A stretch of 64,000 bases of DNA. Source: Agrobacterium tumefaciens (GTDB lineage Bacteria; Pseudomonadota; Alphaproteobacteria; Rhizobiales; Rhizobiaceae). Made by a program: the position numbers and the translations under genes. Where the stretch lies: assembly GCF_000834635.1 (NCBI RefSeq), contig NZ_JXQV01000013.1, positions 1 through 64,000 on the forward strand, in the 5' to 3' direction. The notes beneath the pieces were generated by a model. That model worked only from the letters and a program-made list of their open reading frames with translations. It was not told the origin of the DNA and made no database searches. Each line of letters begins with the position of its first letter. Position 1 is the stretch's first letter. Shown here piece after piece: positions 45,376 to 58,081 of this stretch.

Positions 45376-45738
45376 TTAGAAGTTCAGACCGCCTTCGCGG
45401 GCAGCTTCAGCCAAAGCCTTGATACGGCCGTGGTAAATGAAGGCGCCGCGGTCGAATACGACATCCTTGATACCAGCCTTGCTGGCGCGTTCAGCAACGA
45501 GCTTACCAATTGCGGCAGCTGCTGCAACATCCGCACCCGTCTTCAAAGACGAGCGCAGATCTGCCTCGAGTGTGGAGGCAGACGCAAGCGTCTTACCAGC
45601 AACATCATCGATGACCTGAACGTAGATGTTCTTCGACGAGCGATGAACCGACAGGCGCGGGCGACCGTTGGCAACCGCCTTGATCTGGCGGCGCACACGG
45701 CTCGCGCGACGTGCAAGTGCTTCTTTCCTGCTAGCCAT
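45376..45738 (-). CDS. rplR: 50S ribosomal protein L18
   Basis: 120 residues. Central protuberance protein that binds 5S rRNA with L5. [20 protein letters not shown] and [20 protein letters not shown] are conserved. It begins 12 bases after rplF. Confidence 0.98.
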   Translation of the reverse strand: MASRKEALARRASRVRRQIKAVANGRPRLSVHRSSKNIYVQVIDDVAGKTLASASTLEADLRSSLKTGADVAAAAAIGKLVAERASKAGIKDVVFDRGAFIYHGRIKALAEAAREGGLNF

Positions 45739-45750
45739 TTCGCGTGATCC

Positions 45751-46284
45751 TTACTTCTTCTTGCCTTCTTTGCGGATGATCCGTTCTTCAGCGTACTTGA
45801 CGCCTTTGCCCTTGTAGGGCTCGGGACCACGGTATTCGCGGATTTCCGCGGCAACCTGACCGACCTGCTGCTTGTTAATGCCGGAAACGATGATTTCCGT
45901 AGGCTTCGGAACGGCAATCGTAATGCCGACCGGAGGCTCGTAAACTACATCGTGAGAGAAACCGAGAGCCAGCTGCAGGTTCTTGCCCTGCAGAGACGCA
46001 CGATAACCGACGCCGTTGATTTCGAGCTTGCGCTCGTAGCCGTCCTTGACACCCTTGAAGATGTTCTCGACCATCGTGCGGGACATGCCCCACTTCGAAC
46101 GAGCTTCCTTGGAGTTGTTGGCTGGCTGTACCGAAACAGCGTTATCTTCCAGCTTGAGCTGAATTTCGTCATTTGCGACGAAGAACAGTTCGCCCTTAGG
46201 ACCCTTGGCAGTAATCTTCTGGCCGTCGACATTGGCCGTCACACCTGCAGGAACCTGAACGGGCTTTTTACCGATACGAGACAT
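45751..46284 (-). CDS. rplF: 50S ribosomal protein L6
   Basis: 177 residues, two-lobed fold next to the sarcin-ricin loop. [15 protein letters not shown] at the start and [20 protein letters not shown] at the end are the usual signatures. AAGGAG-like CGGACAG lies before the ATG. Gap of 42 bases after rpsH. Confidence 0.98.
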   Translation of the reverse strand: MSRIGKKPVQVPAGVTANVDGQKITAKGPKGELFFVANDEIQLKLEDNAVSVQPANNSKEARSKWGMSRTMVENIFKGVKDGYERKLEINGVGYRASLQGKNLQLALGFSHDVVYEPPVGITIAVPKPTEIIVSGINKQQVGQVAAEIREYRGPEPYKGKGVKYAEERIIRKEGKKK

Positions 46285-46326
46285 ATTTCTATCCTGTCTG
46301 TCCGTTAAGGAGATCCTTGCCCAGTC

Positions 46327-46725
46327 TTAGAAGACGGAGCAAAGAACCTCACCACCAACGTTCTGTTCGCGAGCCTGGTGATCAGCCATCACACCCTTCG
46401 GAGTCGAAAGGATAGTGATGCCGAGGCCATTCGCAACCTGCGGGATGGACTTGACCGAGACATAAACCCGGCGGCCCGGCTTGGACACGCGGCCGATCTC
46501 ACGGATCACCGACGCGCCTTCGTAGTACTTCAGTTCGATCGTGAGCTCGGACTTGCCGTTCTCAAAATCAACCTTGGAATAACCGCGAATGTAGCCTTCA
46601 GCCTGAAGCACGTCGAGAACGCGCGCACGCAGGCTGGATGCTGGTGTGTTGACCGAAGACTTGCGACGGGCTGCACCATTGCGGATTCGGGTAAGCATAT
46701 CACCCAAAGGATCAGTCATTGTCAT
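46327..46725 (-). CDS. rpsH: 30S ribosomal protein S8
   Basis: 132 residues. Binds 16S rRNA helix 21 and in E. coli represses the spc operon. [20 protein letters not shown] and [20 protein letters not shown] are intact. GGAGACGGGCACATG precedes the start. Twelve bases after rpsN. Confidence 0.98.
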   Translation of the reverse strand: MTMTDPLGDMLTRIRNGAARRKSSVNTPASSLRARVLDVLQAEGYIRGYSKVDFENGKSELTIELKYYEGASVIREIGRVSKPGRRVYVSVKSIPQVANGLGITILSTPKGVMADHQAREQNVGGEVLCSVF

Positions 46726-46737
46726 GTGCCCGTCTCC

Positions 46738-47043
46738 TTACCAGCTCGACTTGACAATACCCGGCACCTTGCCGGAATTGCCCAACTCGCGAAGCGCAAT
46801 ACGCGACATCCCAAGTTTACGATAGAACGCGCGCGGACGGCCCGTTACTTCGCAGCGGTTGCGGATACGCGTCTTCGAGCCATCACGTGGCAGCGAAGCG
46901 AGCTTGAGAGTTGCCTGGAACCGTTCTTCAATCGGAAGGGACTGGTTCATGACAATTGCCTTCAGAGCGGCACGCTTGCCAGCCTGAGAGGCGACCGTCT
47001 TGCGGCGGCGCTTGTTCTTTTCAACTGCGCTTGTTTTCGCCAT
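46738..47043 (-). CDS. rpsN: 30S ribosomal protein S14
   Basis: 101 residues, the long zinc-free form with no CxxC pairs. [24 protein letters not shown] N-terminal helix and [20 protein letters not shown] are present. AAGGAAC lies before the ATG. Confidence 0.98.
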   Translation of the reverse strand: MAKTSAVEKNKRRRKTVASQAGKRAALKAIVMNQSLPIEERFQATLKLASLPRDGSKTRIRNRCEVTGRPRAFYRKLGMSRIALRELGNSGKVPGIVKSSW

Positions 47044-47076
47044 ATCGGAGTTCCTTTTCTACGCTCGTCGTTACGG

Positions 47077-47634
47077 TTACTGACGGAACGGGAAGTTGAA
47101 CTCTGTCAAAAGAGCCCGTGCTTCGTCGTCCGAAGTCGCCGTCGTGCAAACGATGATGTCCATGCCCCACATCTGATCGACCTTATCGTAGTTGATCTCT
47201 GGGAACACAATGTGCTCCTTGATGCCCATGGCGAAGTTGCCACGGCCGTCAAAGCTCTTGGGGTTCAGACCCCGGAAGTCGCGAACGCGTGGAAGCGCGA
47301 TGTTGACCAGACGATCTAGGAATTCATACATGCGTGCGCCACGAAGGGTAACCTTCGCACCGATTGGCATGTTTTCGCGGACCTTGAAGCCAGCGATCGA
47401 ATTGCGCGCCTTGGTAATGACAGGCTTCTGACCAGCAATAGCAGCCAGATCGGCAGCTGCAACTGCAGGCTTCTTGGAGTCAGCTGTTGCTTCACCCACG
47501 CCCATGTTGATGACGATCTTGTCCAGACGGGGGATCATCATAACGTTTGAGTAGGAGAACTTCTCCTGCATCGCGCCGCGAATACGGGATACGTATTCTG
47601 CCTTAAGGCGCGGCTCGTACTTGGACTCAGCCAT
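47077..47634 (-). CDS. rplE: 50S ribosomal protein L5
   Basis: 185 residues. 5S rRNA-binding protein in the central protuberance. [40 protein letters not shown] and [20 protein letters not shown] are conserved. The start overlaps the rplX stop by eight bases, so translation is likely coupled. Confidence 0.98.
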   Translation of the reverse strand: MAESKYEPRLKAEYVSRIRGAMQEKFSYSNVMMIPRLDKIVINMGVGEATADSKKPAVAAADLAAIAGQKPVITKARNSIAGFKVRENMPIGAKVTLRGARMYEFLDRLVNIALPRVRDFRGLNPKSFDGRGNFAMGIKEHIVFPEINYDKVDQMWGMDIIVCTTATSDDEARALLTEFNFPFRQ

Positions 47635-47935
47635 CGATCACTTCTCCCGAACGCTTGGCAACACGGACTTTCTTGCCGTCTACAACCGAGAAACCAACGC
47701 GAGTTGGCTTGCCATCCTTATCAGCGATGGCGAGGTTGGAAATGTGCAAGGAAGCTTCCTTGTTGATGATGCCGCCTTCCTGGCCCTGGGTCTGGCGCTG
47801 GTGACGTTTCACCATGTTTACGCCACTCACGAAAGCCCGGTCTTCCTTCGGCAAGACCTGTGTTACTTCGCCGGTACGGCCCTTGTCCTTACCGGTCAAT
47901 ACGACAACCTTGTCGCCTTTACGAATTTTCTGCAT
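47627..47935 (-). CDS. rplX: 50S ribosomal protein L24
   Basis: 102 residues with the KOW motif [19 protein letters not shown] near the start, used to bind 23S rRNA early in assembly. GGAGCGAT precedes the ATG. It lies 12 bases after rplN. Confidence 0.98.
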   Translation of the reverse strand: MQKIRKGDKVVVLTGKDKGRTGEVTQVLPKEDRAFVSGVNMVKRHQRQTQGQEGGIINKEASLHISNLAIADKDGKPTRVGFSVVDGKKVRVAKRSGEVIDG

Positions 47936-47947
47936 CGCTATCGCTCC

Positions 47948-48316
47948 TTACAGTACTTCTGGAGCCAGCGAGATGATCTTCATGTGGTTCTTAGCGCGAA
48001 GTTCGCGTGGAACCGGTCCGAAGATACGGGTGCCGATCGGCTCTTTCTTGTTATCGATAAGAACAGCTGCGTTGTTATCGAAACGGATGACGCTGCCGTC
48101 TGCGCGACGAATGTCCTTGGCTGTACGAACGACAACCGCCTTCATCACATCGCCCTTCTTGACGCGGCCGCGCGGAATGGCTTCCTTGATAGAAACGACG
48201 ATAATGTCGCCAACGGAAGCATACTTGCGCTTCGAGCCGCCCAGCACCTTGATGCACATGACACGACGTGCGCCGGAATTATCCGCCACGTCGAGGTTTG
48301 TTTGCATCTGAATCAT
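47948..48316 (-). CDS. rplN: 50S ribosomal protein L14
   Basis: 122 residues. Sits at the subunit interface. [20 protein letters not shown] and [18 protein letters not shown] are the family signatures. AAGAAGGCGACC lies upstream of the ATG. It is preceded by an unusually long gap (232 bases) containing a terminator-like hairpin and a possible 14-codon leader. Confidence 0.98.
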   Translation of the reverse strand: MIQMQTNLDVADNSGARRVMCIKVLGGSKRKYASVGDIIVVSIKEAIPRGRVKKGDVMKAVVVRTAKDIRRADGSVIRFDNNAAVLIDNKKEPIGTRIFGPVPRELRAKNHMKIISLAPEVL

Positions 48317-48317
48317 G

Positions 48318-48362
48318 TCAGGTCGCCTTCTTGTTGTGACCGGACCGGTTGGGCAAGTTCAT
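48318..48362 (-). other. Possible 14-codon leader peptide before rplN
   Basis: ATG 48362 opens [14 protein letters not shown] and stops one base before the rplN ATG. AGGGGG lies eight bases upstream. The rplN ribosome-binding site lies within it, so its translation could couple to rplN. Short enough to be chance. Confidence 0.3.
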
Positions 48363-48463
48363 ACAAATAGCCCCCTGTTCCAGCTTATGAATATCTCTGT
48401 TTTCGCGCGGAATAATCGTGACAGGGTGGTTTCCAAACGGACCTTCCGTGCGCATCAAAGCAA

Positions 48464-48489
48464 AAGAACGCCCGTGAACGAGCGTTCTT
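48464..48489 (-). terminator. Internal terminator or attenuator between rpsQ and rplN
   Basis: On the minus strand AAGAACGC, a ten-base loop and GCGTTCTT are followed by TTGCTTTG. It is placed about 60 bases past rpsQ inside the ribosomal operon, so it may lower the expression of downstream genes or be countered by antitermination. Confidence 0.5.
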
Positions 48490-48548
48490 GTGCTGCTTCA
48501 TACAGACTTTCGCGCATATAGCAAGAGCCACGCGAAATTCTGTCGAAA

Positions 48549-48785
48549 TTATGCCTGGGCGGAAATGACCGTCCAGCGCTTATCCTTGGAAATCGGTGCG
48601 CATTCCTCAATGGAAACGACATCGCCGATCTTGTACTGGTTGTTTTCGTCGTGCGCCTTGTACTTCTTCGAACGACGAACGGTCTTCTGAAGCAGCGGGT
48701 GAGCGAATCGGCGCTCAACACGGACTACAACAGTCTTCTCGTTCTTGTCGGACACAACGACGCCCTGCAGAATGCGTTTAGGCAT
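48549..48785 (-). CDS. rpsQ: 30S ribosomal protein S17
   Basis: 78 residues, OB-fold protein of the 16S 5' domain. [20 protein letters not shown] and [20 protein letters not shown] are conserved. Starts 12 bases after rpmC with AAGGAAGAAT upstream. Confidence 0.98.
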   Translation of the reverse strand: MPKRILQGVVVSDKNEKTVVVRVERRFAHPLLQKTVRRSKKYKAHDENNQYKIGDVVSIEECAPISKDKRWTVISAQA

Positions 48786-48797
48786 ATTATTCTTCCT

Positions 48798-48998
48798 TTA
48801 GGCCTTGGCTTCTGCCGCCTTCTGGCGGGCAATGGTTTTCACGCGGGCGATGTCCTTGCGGACTTCGTCGATGCGCGAGGACTTTTCCAGCTGGCCGGTT
48901 GCCTTCTGAAAGCGCAGGTTAAACTGCTCTTTCTTCAGGTCGGCTAGCTTGTCCTTGAGCTGATCGGCGCTGAGGCCGCGAACGTCTTCGGCTTTCAT
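48798..48998 (-). CDS. rpmC: 50S ribosomal protein L29
   Basis: 66 residues, helical hairpin near the tunnel exit where SRP and trigger factor dock. [20 protein letters not shown] and [13 protein letters not shown] match the family. AAGGAGCAGGCACC precedes the ATG. Confidence 0.98.
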   Translation of the reverse strand: MKAEDVRGLSADQLKDKLADLKKEQFNLRFQKATGQLEKSSRIDEVRKDIARVKTIARQKAAEAKA

Positions 48999-49010
48999 GG
49001 TGCCTGCTCC

Positions 49011-49424
49011 TTACTCTGCGATGCGCTGAACGAAGCGCGTCTTAACCGAGAGCTTGGCAGCGCCGAGACGAAGCGCCTCGCGGGCGATCTCCTCGGAAAC
49101 ACCGTCGATCTCGAACATCATACGACCGGGCTTGACCTTGCATGCCCAGTATTCAACAGAACCCTTGCCCTTACCCATACGAACTTCGGTCGGCTTCGCC
49201 GTAACCGGAGTGTCTGGGAATACGCGGATCCACACACGACCAGCGCGCTTCATGTAACGCGTGATCGCGCGGCGGGCCGCCTCGATCTCGCGCGCGTTCA
49301 CGCGGTTCGGTTCCTGCGACTTCAAGCCGAATTCACCGAATGCCAGGTCAAAGCCGCCCTTGGCCACACCTTTAATGCGACCCTTAAACTGCTTACGGTA
49401 CTTAGTACGCTTTGGCTGCAACAT
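49011..49424 (-). CDS. rplP: 50S ribosomal protein L16
   Basis: 137 residues, near the A-site and 5S r[22 protein letters not shown] and [20 protein letters not shown] are the standard signatures. It lies 38 bases after rpsC. Confidence 0.98.
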   Translation of the reverse strand: MLQPKRTKYRKQFKGRIKGVAKGGFDLAFGEFGLKSQEPNRVNAREIEAARRAITRYMKRAGRVWIRVFPDTPVTAKPTEVRMGKGKGSVEYWACKVKPGRMMFEIDGVSEEIAREALRLGAAKLSVKTRFVQRIAE

Positions 49425-49462
49425 TTTCTAACTTCTCCGAGCTTATCTTTCGCCAGCGTCAA

Positions 49463-50194
49463 TCAAGCGTTTTCGCGGCGACGGTCGCCACGATCGCCAC
49501 GCTCACGGCTTGCCGGACCCTGCGCATCGCCTTCGAGCCCACGACGCTCGGAAGCCATTGGATCGTGCTCAAGGATTTCGCCCTTGAAGATCCAAACCTT
49601 GATGCCGCAGATGCCGAATGCCGTTGTGGCTTCTGCCACACCGTAATCGATGTCCGCACGCAGCGTGTGCAAAGGAACGCGACCTTCGCGGTACCATTCG
49701 GTACGAGCGATTTCAGCGCCGCCAAGACGACCACCGCAAGTGATCTTGATGCCTTCGGCACCAAGACGCAGTGCGGACTGAACAGCGCGCTTCATGGCGC
49801 GGCGGAAAGCCACGCGACGCTCGAGCTGCTGAGCGATCGACTGCGCAACGAGCGTTGCGTCGATTTCTGGCTTACGCACTTCAACAATGTTGAGGTGCGT
49901 TTCAGAAGCAGTCATCTCTGAGATCTTCTTACGAAGCTTCTCGATGTCTGCACCCTTCTTGCCGATGATCAGACCCGGACGAGCCGAGTGAATGGTCACG
50001 CGGCACTTCTTGTGCGGACGCTCGATGACAACCTTGGCGATACCAGCCTGCTTCAATTCCTTGATCAGGTAAGCACGGATCTTGAGGTCTTCGTGCAGAA
50101 GCTTGCTGTACTCAGCAGTGTCTGCATACCAGCGGCTATCCCAAGTGCGGTTGATACCGAGGCGGAAGCCGATTGGATTGATTTTCTGACCCAT
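49463..50194 (-). CDS. rpsC: 30S ribosomal protein S3
   Basis: 243 residues. KH-domain protein at the mRNA entry; [18 protein letters not shown] is the KH motif. The C-terminal tail after ~210 is charged and repetitive ([14 protein letters not shown]), longer than in E. coli. The start shares a base with the rplV stop (TAATG), so translation is coupled. Confidence 0.98.
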   Translation of the reverse strand: MGQKINPIGFRLGINRTWDSRWYADTAEYSKLLHEDLKIRAYLIKELKQAGIAKVVIERPHKKCRVTIHSARPGLIIGKKGADIEKLRKKISEMTASETHLNIVEVRKPEIDATLVAQSIAQQLERRVAFRRAMKRAVQSALRLGAEGIKITCGGRLGGAEIARTEWYREGRVPLHTLRADIDYGVAEATTAFGICGIKVWIFKGEILEHDPMASERRGLEGDAQGPASRERGDRGDRRRENA

Positions 50195-50583
50195 TATGCG
50201 GCCTCCCCTTTTTCTTCCACTTCACGAACAACAATCGTCAAGTGAGAGAACGGCTTTTCAATGCGCGATGCACGACCACGGCCACGAGCGTGGAAACGCT
50301 TCATGGTGATGGACTTGCCAACATAGGCCTCGGCGACGACGAGAGCGTCGACGTCGAGATCATGGTTGTTTTCCGCATTGGCAATTGCAGATTCGAGCGT
50401 CTTCTTGACGGTCGAAGCAATGCGCTTGCGGGAGAATTCGAGCTCGGCGAGAGCGCGATCAACCTTTTTGCCACGGATAAGAGCGGCAACCAGGTTCAGT
50501 TTCTGGGGGCTGACGCGAAGCGTGCGGGCAATGGCCTGAGCCTCATTGTCCTTCAGCCGGCGTTCGGTCTTAGCCTTCGCCAT
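50194..50583 (-). CDS. rplV: 50S ribosomal protein L22
   Basis: 129 residues. Its loop lines the exit tunnel ([20 protein letters not shown], about 95-114). The N-terminal extension before [20 protein letters not shown] is typical for the group. It begins two bases after rpsS. Confidence 0.98.
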   Translation of the reverse strand: MAKAKTERRLKDNEAQAIARTLRVSPQKLNLVAALIRGKKVDRALAELEFSRKRIASTVKKTLESAIANAENNHDLDVDALVVAEAYVGKSITMKRFHARGRGRASRIEKPFSHLTIVVREVEEKGEAA

Positions 50584-50585
50584 GA

Positions 50586-50864
50586 TTACTTCCTCTTTGC
50601 CTTCTTGTCCGCACCATGACCGTAATAGGTCCGGGTCGGAGAGAATTCACCGAACTTGTGGCCGACCATGTCTTCGTTGACCGAGACGGGCACATGCTTG
50701 CTGCCATTGTAGACGCCGAATGTCAGACCGACGAACTGCGGCAAGATCGTGGAGCGCCGGCTCCAGATCTTGATCACTTCGTTGCGTCCGCTTTCACGTA
50801 CCTTCTCAGCCTTAGTGAGAAGATAGCCGTCAACAAACGGACCTTTCCATACTGAACGAGCCAT
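50586..50864 (-). CDS. rpsS: 30S ribosomal protein S19
   Basis: 92 residues, 30S head protein. [16 protein letters not shown] and [20 protein letters not shown] are the usual signatures. GAGAGGAACTCTCAA precedes the ATG. It lies 15 bases after rplB. Confidence 0.98.
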   Translation of the reverse strand: MARSVWKGPFVDGYLLTKAEKVRESGRNEVIKIWSRRSTILPQFVGLTFGVYNGSKHVPVSVNEDMVGHKFGEFSPTRTYYGHGADKKAKRK

Positions 50865-50879
50865 TTGAGAGTTCCTCTC

Positions 50880-51716
50880 TTACTTCTTGCGCTGATGGCG
50901 CGAACGCATGATGAACTTATCGGTCGACTTGTTGGAGCGAGTGCGCTTGCCCTTTGTGGGTTTACCCCACGGAGTCACCGGATGGCGACCACCAGACGTA
51001 CGACCTTCGCCACCACCATGAGGGTGATCGACAGGGTTCATCACGACACCGCGAACGTGAGGCTTCTTGCCGCGCCAGCGTGAACGACCGGCTTTGCCGT
51101 CGTTGATGTTGCCATGATCGGCATTCGAGACAGCGCCGATAGATGCAAGGCAAGTGCCGTGCACGAGACGCTGCTCACCGGAGTTCAAGCGAAGGATCGC
51201 CATCCCTGCATCGCGACCAACGAGCTGGACATACGTACCGGCGGAACGAGCGATTTGACCGCCCTTGCCTGGCTTCATCTCGACGTTGTGGATGATCGAA
51301 CCGACTGGAATGTACTGAAGAGGCATAGTGTTGCCTGGCTTCACGTCCACTGCCTTTTCGGAGGCGATCACCTTGTCACCGGCAGCAAGACGCTGTGGCG
51401 CGAGAATGTAAGCCTGTTGGCCGTCCGTGTATGTCACGAGCGCGATGAATGCGGTGCGGTTAGGGTCATATTCCAGACGCTCGACCGTACCTTCAACGTC
51501 GAACTTGCGACGCTTGAAGTCTACCAGACGGTAGGTCCGCTTGTGACCGCCGCCCTGAAAACGAACGGTGATCCGGCCCTGATTGTTACGGCCACCCTTC
51601 GAGCTGAGGCCCTCTGTAAGAGCCTTTACCGGCTTGCCCTTGTAGAGCGAAGAACGGTCCACGATAACCAGCTGACGCTGGCTAGGCGTGGTCGGATTGA
51701 AACTTTTCAATGCCAT
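50880..51716 (-). CDS. rplB: 50S ribosomal protein L2
   Basis: 278 residues, needed for subunit joining and peptidyl transfer. [20 protein letters not shown] and the C-terminal [20 protein letters not shown] with the key histidine are intact. A 45-base gap separates it from rplW. Confidence 0.99.
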   Translation of the reverse strand: MALKSFNPTTPSQRQLVIVDRSSLYKGKPVKALTEGLSSKGGRNNQGRITVRFQGGGHKRTYRLVDFKRRKFDVEGTVERLEYDPNRTAFIALVTYTDGQQAYILAPQRLAAGDKVIASEKAVDVKPGNTMPLQYIPVGSIIHNVEMKPGKGGQIARSAGTYVQLVGRDAGMAILRLNSGEQRLVHGTCLASIGAVSNADHGNINDGKAGRSRWRGKKPHVRGVVMNPVDHPHGGGEGRTSGGRHPVTPWGKPTKGKRTRSNKSTDKFIMRSRHQRKK

Positions 51717-51761
51717 TTTATTTGTTCCCTTTTGGGTCTTTGCCCGCTTGGGCCTAACCTT

Positions 51762-52055
51762 TTAGAGTCCGGTGGACACGTCGATGGATTGACCTTCGGC
51801 GAGCGTGATGATGGCTTTTTTGACATCCTTACGCTTACCGGCGAATCCACGGAAACGACGAGTCTTACCCTTGCGGATAAGCGTGTTCACTGCCGTGACC
51901 TTGACTCCGAAGAGTGCTTCAACTGCAGCCTTGATTTCAGGCTTAGAAGCATCTTTGGCGACGTTGAATACGACCTGGTTCTGTTCAGAGACCAGCGTCG
52001 ACTTTTCCGTGATCGAAGGAGATACGATCACATCGTAGTGGCGAAGATCCGTCAT
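51762..52055 (-). CDS. rplW: 50S ribosomal protein L23
   Basis: 97 residues. Main docking site for trigger factor and SRP at the tunnel exit. [20 protein letters not shown] and [20 protein letters not shown] are conserved. Its ATG overlaps the rplD stop by four bases (ATGA). Confidence 0.98.
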   Translation of the reverse strand: MTDLRHYDVIVSPSITEKSTLVSEQNQVVFNVAKDASKPEIKAAVEALFGVKVTAVNTLIRKGKTRRFRGFAGKRKDVKKAIITLAEGQSIDVSTGL

Positions 52056-52672
52056 TTGAACCGCTCCTCAAGGGCTTCAACTGCAGCCTTGGACAGCACG
52101 AGCTTGCCGCGGCGCAGAATGTCGTAAACATTGATGCCCTGAATCGGTAGAACGTCCACGTTCGGGATGTTCTGAGCTGCGAGCTTGAAGTTGCCATCAA
52201 GTTCTGCGCCGCCGATAACGAGAGCGTTAGTAAGGCCAAGCGTAGCAAAGTGGCCAAGGAGACCCTTTGTCTTTGCGTCAGACGCAACGAGCTGATCGAC
52301 GATGATCAGTTCTTCGGACTTCAACTTTGCAGACAAAGCGTGACGCAGTGCAAGCGCACGAACCTTCTTTGGAAGGTCATGAGCATGGCTACGAACGACT
52401 GGGCCGTGGGCCTTGCCGCCGCCGCGGAACTGCGGTGCACGAGCTGAGTGGTGACGAGCGCGGCCCGTACCCTTCTGCTTGTACATCTTGGCACCCGTGC
52501 GGGAAACTTCTGCGCGGGTCTTGGTCTTGTGCGTTCCCTGCTGCTTCTTGGCGAGCTGGTAACGAACCATGCGTGCCAGGATATCCTGGCGTGGGTCGAG
52601 GCCGAAAATTTCGTCCGACAGGGATACCGTGCCGGCGTCTTTTCCCTCGAGGGTTTTGACGTTCAATTCCAT
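52052..52672 (-). CDS. rplD: 50S ribosomal protein L4
   Basis: 206 residues. Its extended loop [20 protein letters not shown] (about 71-90) lines the exit tunnel. In E. coli L4 also represses the S10 operon; whether that holds here is not shown. Gap of 12 bases after rplC and ATGA overlap with rplW. Confidence 0.98.
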   Translation of the reverse strand: MELNVKTLEGKDAGTVSLSDEIFGLDPRQDILARMVRYQLAKKQQGTHKTKTRAEVSRTGAKMYKQKGTGRARHHSARAPQFRGGGKAHGPVVRSHAHDLPKKVRALALRHALSAKLKSEELIIVDQLVASDAKTKGLLGHFATLGLTNALVIGGAELDGNFKLAAQNIPNVDVLPIQGINVYDILRRGKLVLSKAAVEALEERFK

Positions 52673-52684
52673 GATGAGGCTCCC

Positions 52685-53326
52685 TTACTTCGCTGCCGAC
52701 TTAACGGCGTCGCGGACGATGATCCAGGAACCCTTGGAACCGGGAACGGCGCCCTTAACGAGGATCAAACCGCGACCCTCATCGGTCGAAACCACTTCCA
52801 GATTCTGGGTGGTAACGCGTGTGCTGCCCATGTGACCAGCCATGCGCTTGCCCTTCCAGACCTTGCCTGGATCCTGGTTCGAACCAGTAGAACCGTGAGC
52901 ACGGTGAGAAACCGAGTTACCGTGAGAAGCGCGACCACCACCGAAGTTGTGACGCTTCATGGAACCCGCGAAGCCCTTACCGATTGTCGTGCCGGTAACG
53001 TCTACCAGCTGGCCTGTCTGGAAATGATCTGCGGTCAGTGTTGCACCGACGTCGATGAGGTTTTCGGGAGATACCCGAAACTCAACGAGCTTTGCCTTCG
53101 GCTCGACGCTGGCAGCGGCGAAGTGACCGCGGAGTGCCTTTGTCGTATTCTTGACCTTGGACTGGCCTGCACCGAGCTGAACTGCGGTGTAGCCATTCTT
53201 GTCTTCTGTGCGCTGGGAAACAACTTGTACGTTGTCCAAACGCAGTACCGTTACTGGGATATGCTCGCCGGCGTCGTTATAGACCCGGGTCATACCCACT
53301 TTCTGTGCAATCACACCTGAACGCAT
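52685..53326 (-). CDS. rplC: 50S ribosomal protein L3
   Basis: 213 residues. The long loop reaching the peptidyl transferase centre contains [20 protein letters not shown] and [20 protein letters not shown]. The start [18 protein letters not shown] is standard. The gap to rpsJ (170 bases) is longer than usual; I see no clear gene or terminator in it. Confidence 0.98.
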   Translation of the reverse strand: MRSGVIAQKVGMTRVYNDAGEHIPVTVLRLDNVQVVSQRTEDKNGYTAVQLGAGQSKVKNTTKALRGHFAAASVEPKAKLVEFRVSPENLIDVGATLTADHFQTGQLVDVTGTTIGKGFAGSMKRHNFGGGRASHGNSVSHRAHGSTGSNQDPGKVWKGKRMAGHMGSTRVTTQNLEVVSTDEGRGLILVKGAVPGSKGSWIIVRDAVKSAAK

Positions 53327-53496
53327 TGGTTCAATCCTCTTGCGAGCCTTGAAGGGAGAACCCTCTGTGGCCTTTGTTAAGGAGTTCCCTTCGACATCTC
53401 ACGACGTTTCCGGTCTCCGGATTGGAAGACGTTGGATTGCTCCACGTACCTTCCTTGTTATATCGGCCCTTACTTTCGCAAGGTCAGGCCGAGGTC

Positions 53497-53805
53497 TTAG
53501 AGCTTGATTTCGACATCAACGCCAGCAGCCAGGTCGAGCTTCATCAAAGCATCAACGGTCTGCGGTGTCGGGTCTACGATATCGAGAAGGCGCTTGTGCG
53601 TCCGCATTTCGAACTGCTCACGGCTCTTCTTGTCAACGTGAGGAGAGCGGTTGACGGTAAACTTTTCGATGCGGGTAGGAAGTGGAACCGGGCCGCGAAC
53701 GCTTGCGCCGGTGCGCTTGGCGGTCGACACGATTTCACGGGTGGAGGCATCGAGGATCCGGTGATCAAACGCCTTGAGGCGGATACGGATATTCTGGCCG
53801 TTCAT
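53497..53805 (-). CDS. rpsJ: 30S ribosomal protein S10 (NusE)
   Basis: 102 residues from ATG 53805. Besides its place in the 30S head it is the NusE antitermination factor. [20 protein letters not shown] and the [20 protein letters not shown] loop are conserved. In-frame codons reach to 53919 but add 38 residues of no family likeness. First gene of the S10 operon with a candidate promoter about 190 bases upstream. Confidence 0.98.
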
Positions 53806-53995
53806 ACGTCTTGTCCTTGTTCTTTGTCTTTGGATTTCCGCACGCGGAAATACATGAACCTGTTGATCGTGGCGCCGCAGATTTTCAAAAATCAAGAGGA
53901 ATGCAAATTCGCATCCCAATCATTTCGGTAGTCTGTAATTTTGAAATCACCAGGCTCCGCAATTCAGCGCGAATCCAACTGGTGAGTGTGAGTGC

Positions 53996-54024
53996 GCGTT
54001 TACGCGCTTTCACAGGAATTTTCA
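53996..54024 (-). promoter_or_regulatory. Candidate S10-operon promoter
   Basis: On the minus strand TTGAAA (-35) and TAAACG (-10) are 17 bases apart, just after the tufA terminator. Fair match. Confidence 0.45.
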
Positions 54025-54066
54025 AGCCATAAAAATGCAACGCCATGACGCTTTTTATAAAACGTC

Positions 54067-54095
54067 CGATGGCGGTGCTTTTAACACCGCCATCG
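54067..54095 (-). terminator. Terminator of tufA (end of str operon)
   Basis: CGATGGCGGTG and CACCGCCATCG form a perfect 11-bp stem with a seven-base loop. On the minus strand GACGTTTTAT follows. Confidence 0.7.
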
Positions 54096-54164
54096 TCCAC
54101 TATTACGTCGCCGGAAAATGCTCCGACGTCATCGCTCAGGTGTGTACCACACCCAAAGCATTAT

Positions 54165-55340
<1,176 letters not shown>

Positions 55341-55406
55341 TCGTGGCTCTCCATTCCTGTCCCTTGAAGGGAATAAACTCTAAATTTCGTTAGGGGCGTA
55401 CCCCGG

Positions 55407-57506
55407 TCACTTCTGACCGGAATACTTTGCCTGGATTTCCTGAGCAACGTTGCTTGGAACCGGCGAATAGTGATCGAAGGTCATCGAATACTGCGCGCGG
55501 CCCTGGGACATGGAGCGCAAGTTGTCGACGTACTTGAACATGTTGGCCAATGGAACATGCGCGTTGATAACAACGGCAATACCACGGCTTTCCTGACCCT
55601 GGATCTGACCGCGACGCGAGTTCAGATCGCCGATCACGTCACCGACGTAATCTTCAGGAGTCACAACTTCGACCTTCATCATCGGCTCGAGAAGCTGTGC
55701 ACCAGCCTTCTTCGCTGCTTCACGGAAGCAGGCACGCGATGCGATTTCGAATGCCAGAACCGAGGAGTCAACGTCGTGGTATGCGCCGTCGATCAAGGTT
55801 GCCTTAACGCCGAGCATCGGGAAGCCAGCCAGAGGACCGGAAGAGAGAACGCTTTCGATACCCTTCTGAACGCCTGGGATGTATTCCTTTGGAACCGCAC
55901 CACCAACGATCTTGGACTCGAACTTGAAGTCTTCGCCTTCTGGGTTCGGTTCGAAGATGATCTTGACGCGCGCGAACTGACCGGTACCACCGGACTGCTT
56001 CTTGTGCGTGTAGTCTTCTTCGTGCTGACGCGTGATCGTTTCACGGTAAGCAACCTGAGGAGCACCAACGGTAGCTTCAACCTTGAACTCGCGACGCATA
56101 CGGTCAACGAGAATGTCGAGGTGAAGTTCGCCCATGCCGGCGATGATCGTCTGACCAGACTCTTCATCCGTCTTGACGCGGAACGATGGATCTTCAGCAG
56201 CCAGGCGGTTGAGCGCGAGGCCCATCTTTTCCTGGTCGCCCTTGGTCTTTGGTTCAATCGCGATCTGAATAACAGGCTCAGGGAATTCCATACGCTCAAG
56301 AATAACAGGCTTCAGAGGATCGCAAAGTGTATCGCCTGTCGTTGTTTCCTTAAGACCAGCCAGAGCAACGATGTCACCAGCAAAGGCTTCTTCGATGTCT
56401 TCACGGCTGTTGGAGTGCATCTGAAGCATACGGCCGACGCGCTCGCGCTTGTCCTTGACCGTGTTGATAACAGATGTGCCCTTTTCGAGCTTGCCCGAGT
56501 AGATACGTGCGAAGGTGAGCGAACCAACGAATGGGTCGTTCATGATCTTGAACGCGAGCATCGAAAGCGGCTCAGAGTCGTCTGGATGACGTTCGATTTC
56601 GGCTTCGGTCTTGAAGTCGATGCCCTTGATCGCAGGAATATCCAGCGGCGAAGGCAGGTAATCGCAAACGGCGTCGAGAAGTGGCTGAACGCCCTTGTTC
56701 TTGAACGCAGTACCGCAGAACATTGGGTGGAACTTCACGTCGATGGTGCCACGACGAACAAGCTCACGGATCTTGTCGTTGTCTGGCAAGTCGCCGTTCA
56801 GGTAGGCTTCCATTGCTTCTTCATCGATATCGACGACCTGTTCGATCATCTTTTCACGATATTCAGCAGCCTTTTCCTTCATGTCTTCCGGAATCTCAAC
56901 GACGTCCCACTGAGCGCCGAGCGATTCGTCGCGCCAGATAAGAGCATTCATCTCGATAAGGTCGATCACGCCCTTGAATTCGGTTTCTGCACCGATTGGG
57001 AGCTGCATGACAACTGCGATAGCGCCGAGACGGGTCTTGATCATTTCTACCGAGCGGTAGAAGTCAGCACCGGTCTTGTCCATCTTGTTGCAGAAGATCA
57101 TACGCGGAACGTTGTACTTCTCAGCCTGACGCCAGACAGTTTCTGTCTGCGGCTCTACACCGGCGTTGGCGTCGAGAAGCGCAATAGCACCATCGAGAAC
57201 ACGCAGCGAACGTTCAACTTCAATCGTGAAGTCAACGTGACCGGGGGTGTCGATGATGTTGAAACGGCGCATCTTGCCATCGCGACCCTTCCAGAAGGTC
57301 GTCGTAGCAGCAGACGTGATGGTGATACCACGCTCCTGCTCCTGCTCCATCCAGTCCATTGTGGCTGCGCCATCATGAACTTCGCCGATCTTGTGCGACT
57401 TACCGGTGTAGTAAAGAATACGCTCGGTTGTTGTCGTCTTACCGGCGTCGATGTGCGCCATGATACCGAAATTGCGGTAGTCTTCGATTTTATATTCGCG
57501 AGCCAT
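55407..57506 (-). CDS. fusA: Elongation factor G
   Basis: Translocase of translation. 699 residues. G1 AHIDAGKTT (17-25), DTPGHVDFT and [10 protein letters not shown] in the GTPase domain; domain IV contains [21 protein letters not shown] precedes the ATG. It follows rpsG after 27 bases and precedes tufA by 66, the usual str order. Confidence 0.99.
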   Translation of the reverse strand: MAREYKIEDYRNFGIMAHIDAGKTTTTERILYYTGKSHKIGEVHDGAATMDWMEQEQERGITITSAATTTFWKGRDGKMRRFNIIDTPGHVDFTIEVERSLRVLDGAIALLDANAGVEPQTETVWRQAEKYNVPRMIFCNKMDKTGADFYRSVEMIKTRLGAIAVVMQLPIGAETEFKGVIDLIEMNALIWRDESLGAQWDVVEIPEDMKEKAAEYREKMIEQVVDIDEEAMEAYLNGDLPDNDKIRELVRRGTIDVKFHPMFCGTAFKNKGVQPLLDAVCDYLPSPLDIPAIKGIDFKTEAEIERHPDDSEPLSMLAFKIMNDPFVGSLTFARIYSGKLEKGTSVINTVKDKRERVGRMLQMHSNSREDIEEAFAGDIVALAGLKETTTGDTLCDPLKPVILERMEFPEPVIQIAIEPKTKGDQEKMGLALNRLAAEDPSFRVKTDEESGQTIIAGMGELHLDILVDRMRREFKVEATVGAPQVAYRETITRQHEEDYTHKKQSGGTGQFARVKIIFEPNPEGEDFKFESKIVGGAVPKEYIPGVQKGIESVLSSGPLAGFPMLGVKATLIDGAYHDVDSSVLAFEIASRACFREAAKKAGAQLLEPMMKVEVVTPEDYVGDVIGDLNSRRGQIQGQESRGIAVVINAHVPLANMFKYVDNLRSMSQGRAQYSMTFDHYSPVPSNVAQEIQAKYSGQK

Positions 57507-57533
57507 AACGGACTGCCTTTCGGATCGGTTAGA

Positions 57534-58016
<483 letters not shown>

Positions 58017-58081
58017 TCAACTTTGAATGACGCTTTACCACGCGGAGAACCTCGCGCAGCGCCGGAATTTGTTAAACCGAA

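Larger units (their letters stand above)
53806..54164 (-). other. tufA-rpsJ intergenic region
   Basis: 359 bases holding the tufA terminator (54067-54095) and a candidate S10 promoter (53996-54024), and then a leader of about 185 bases before rpsJ. No additional gene is convincing. Confidence 0.6.
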
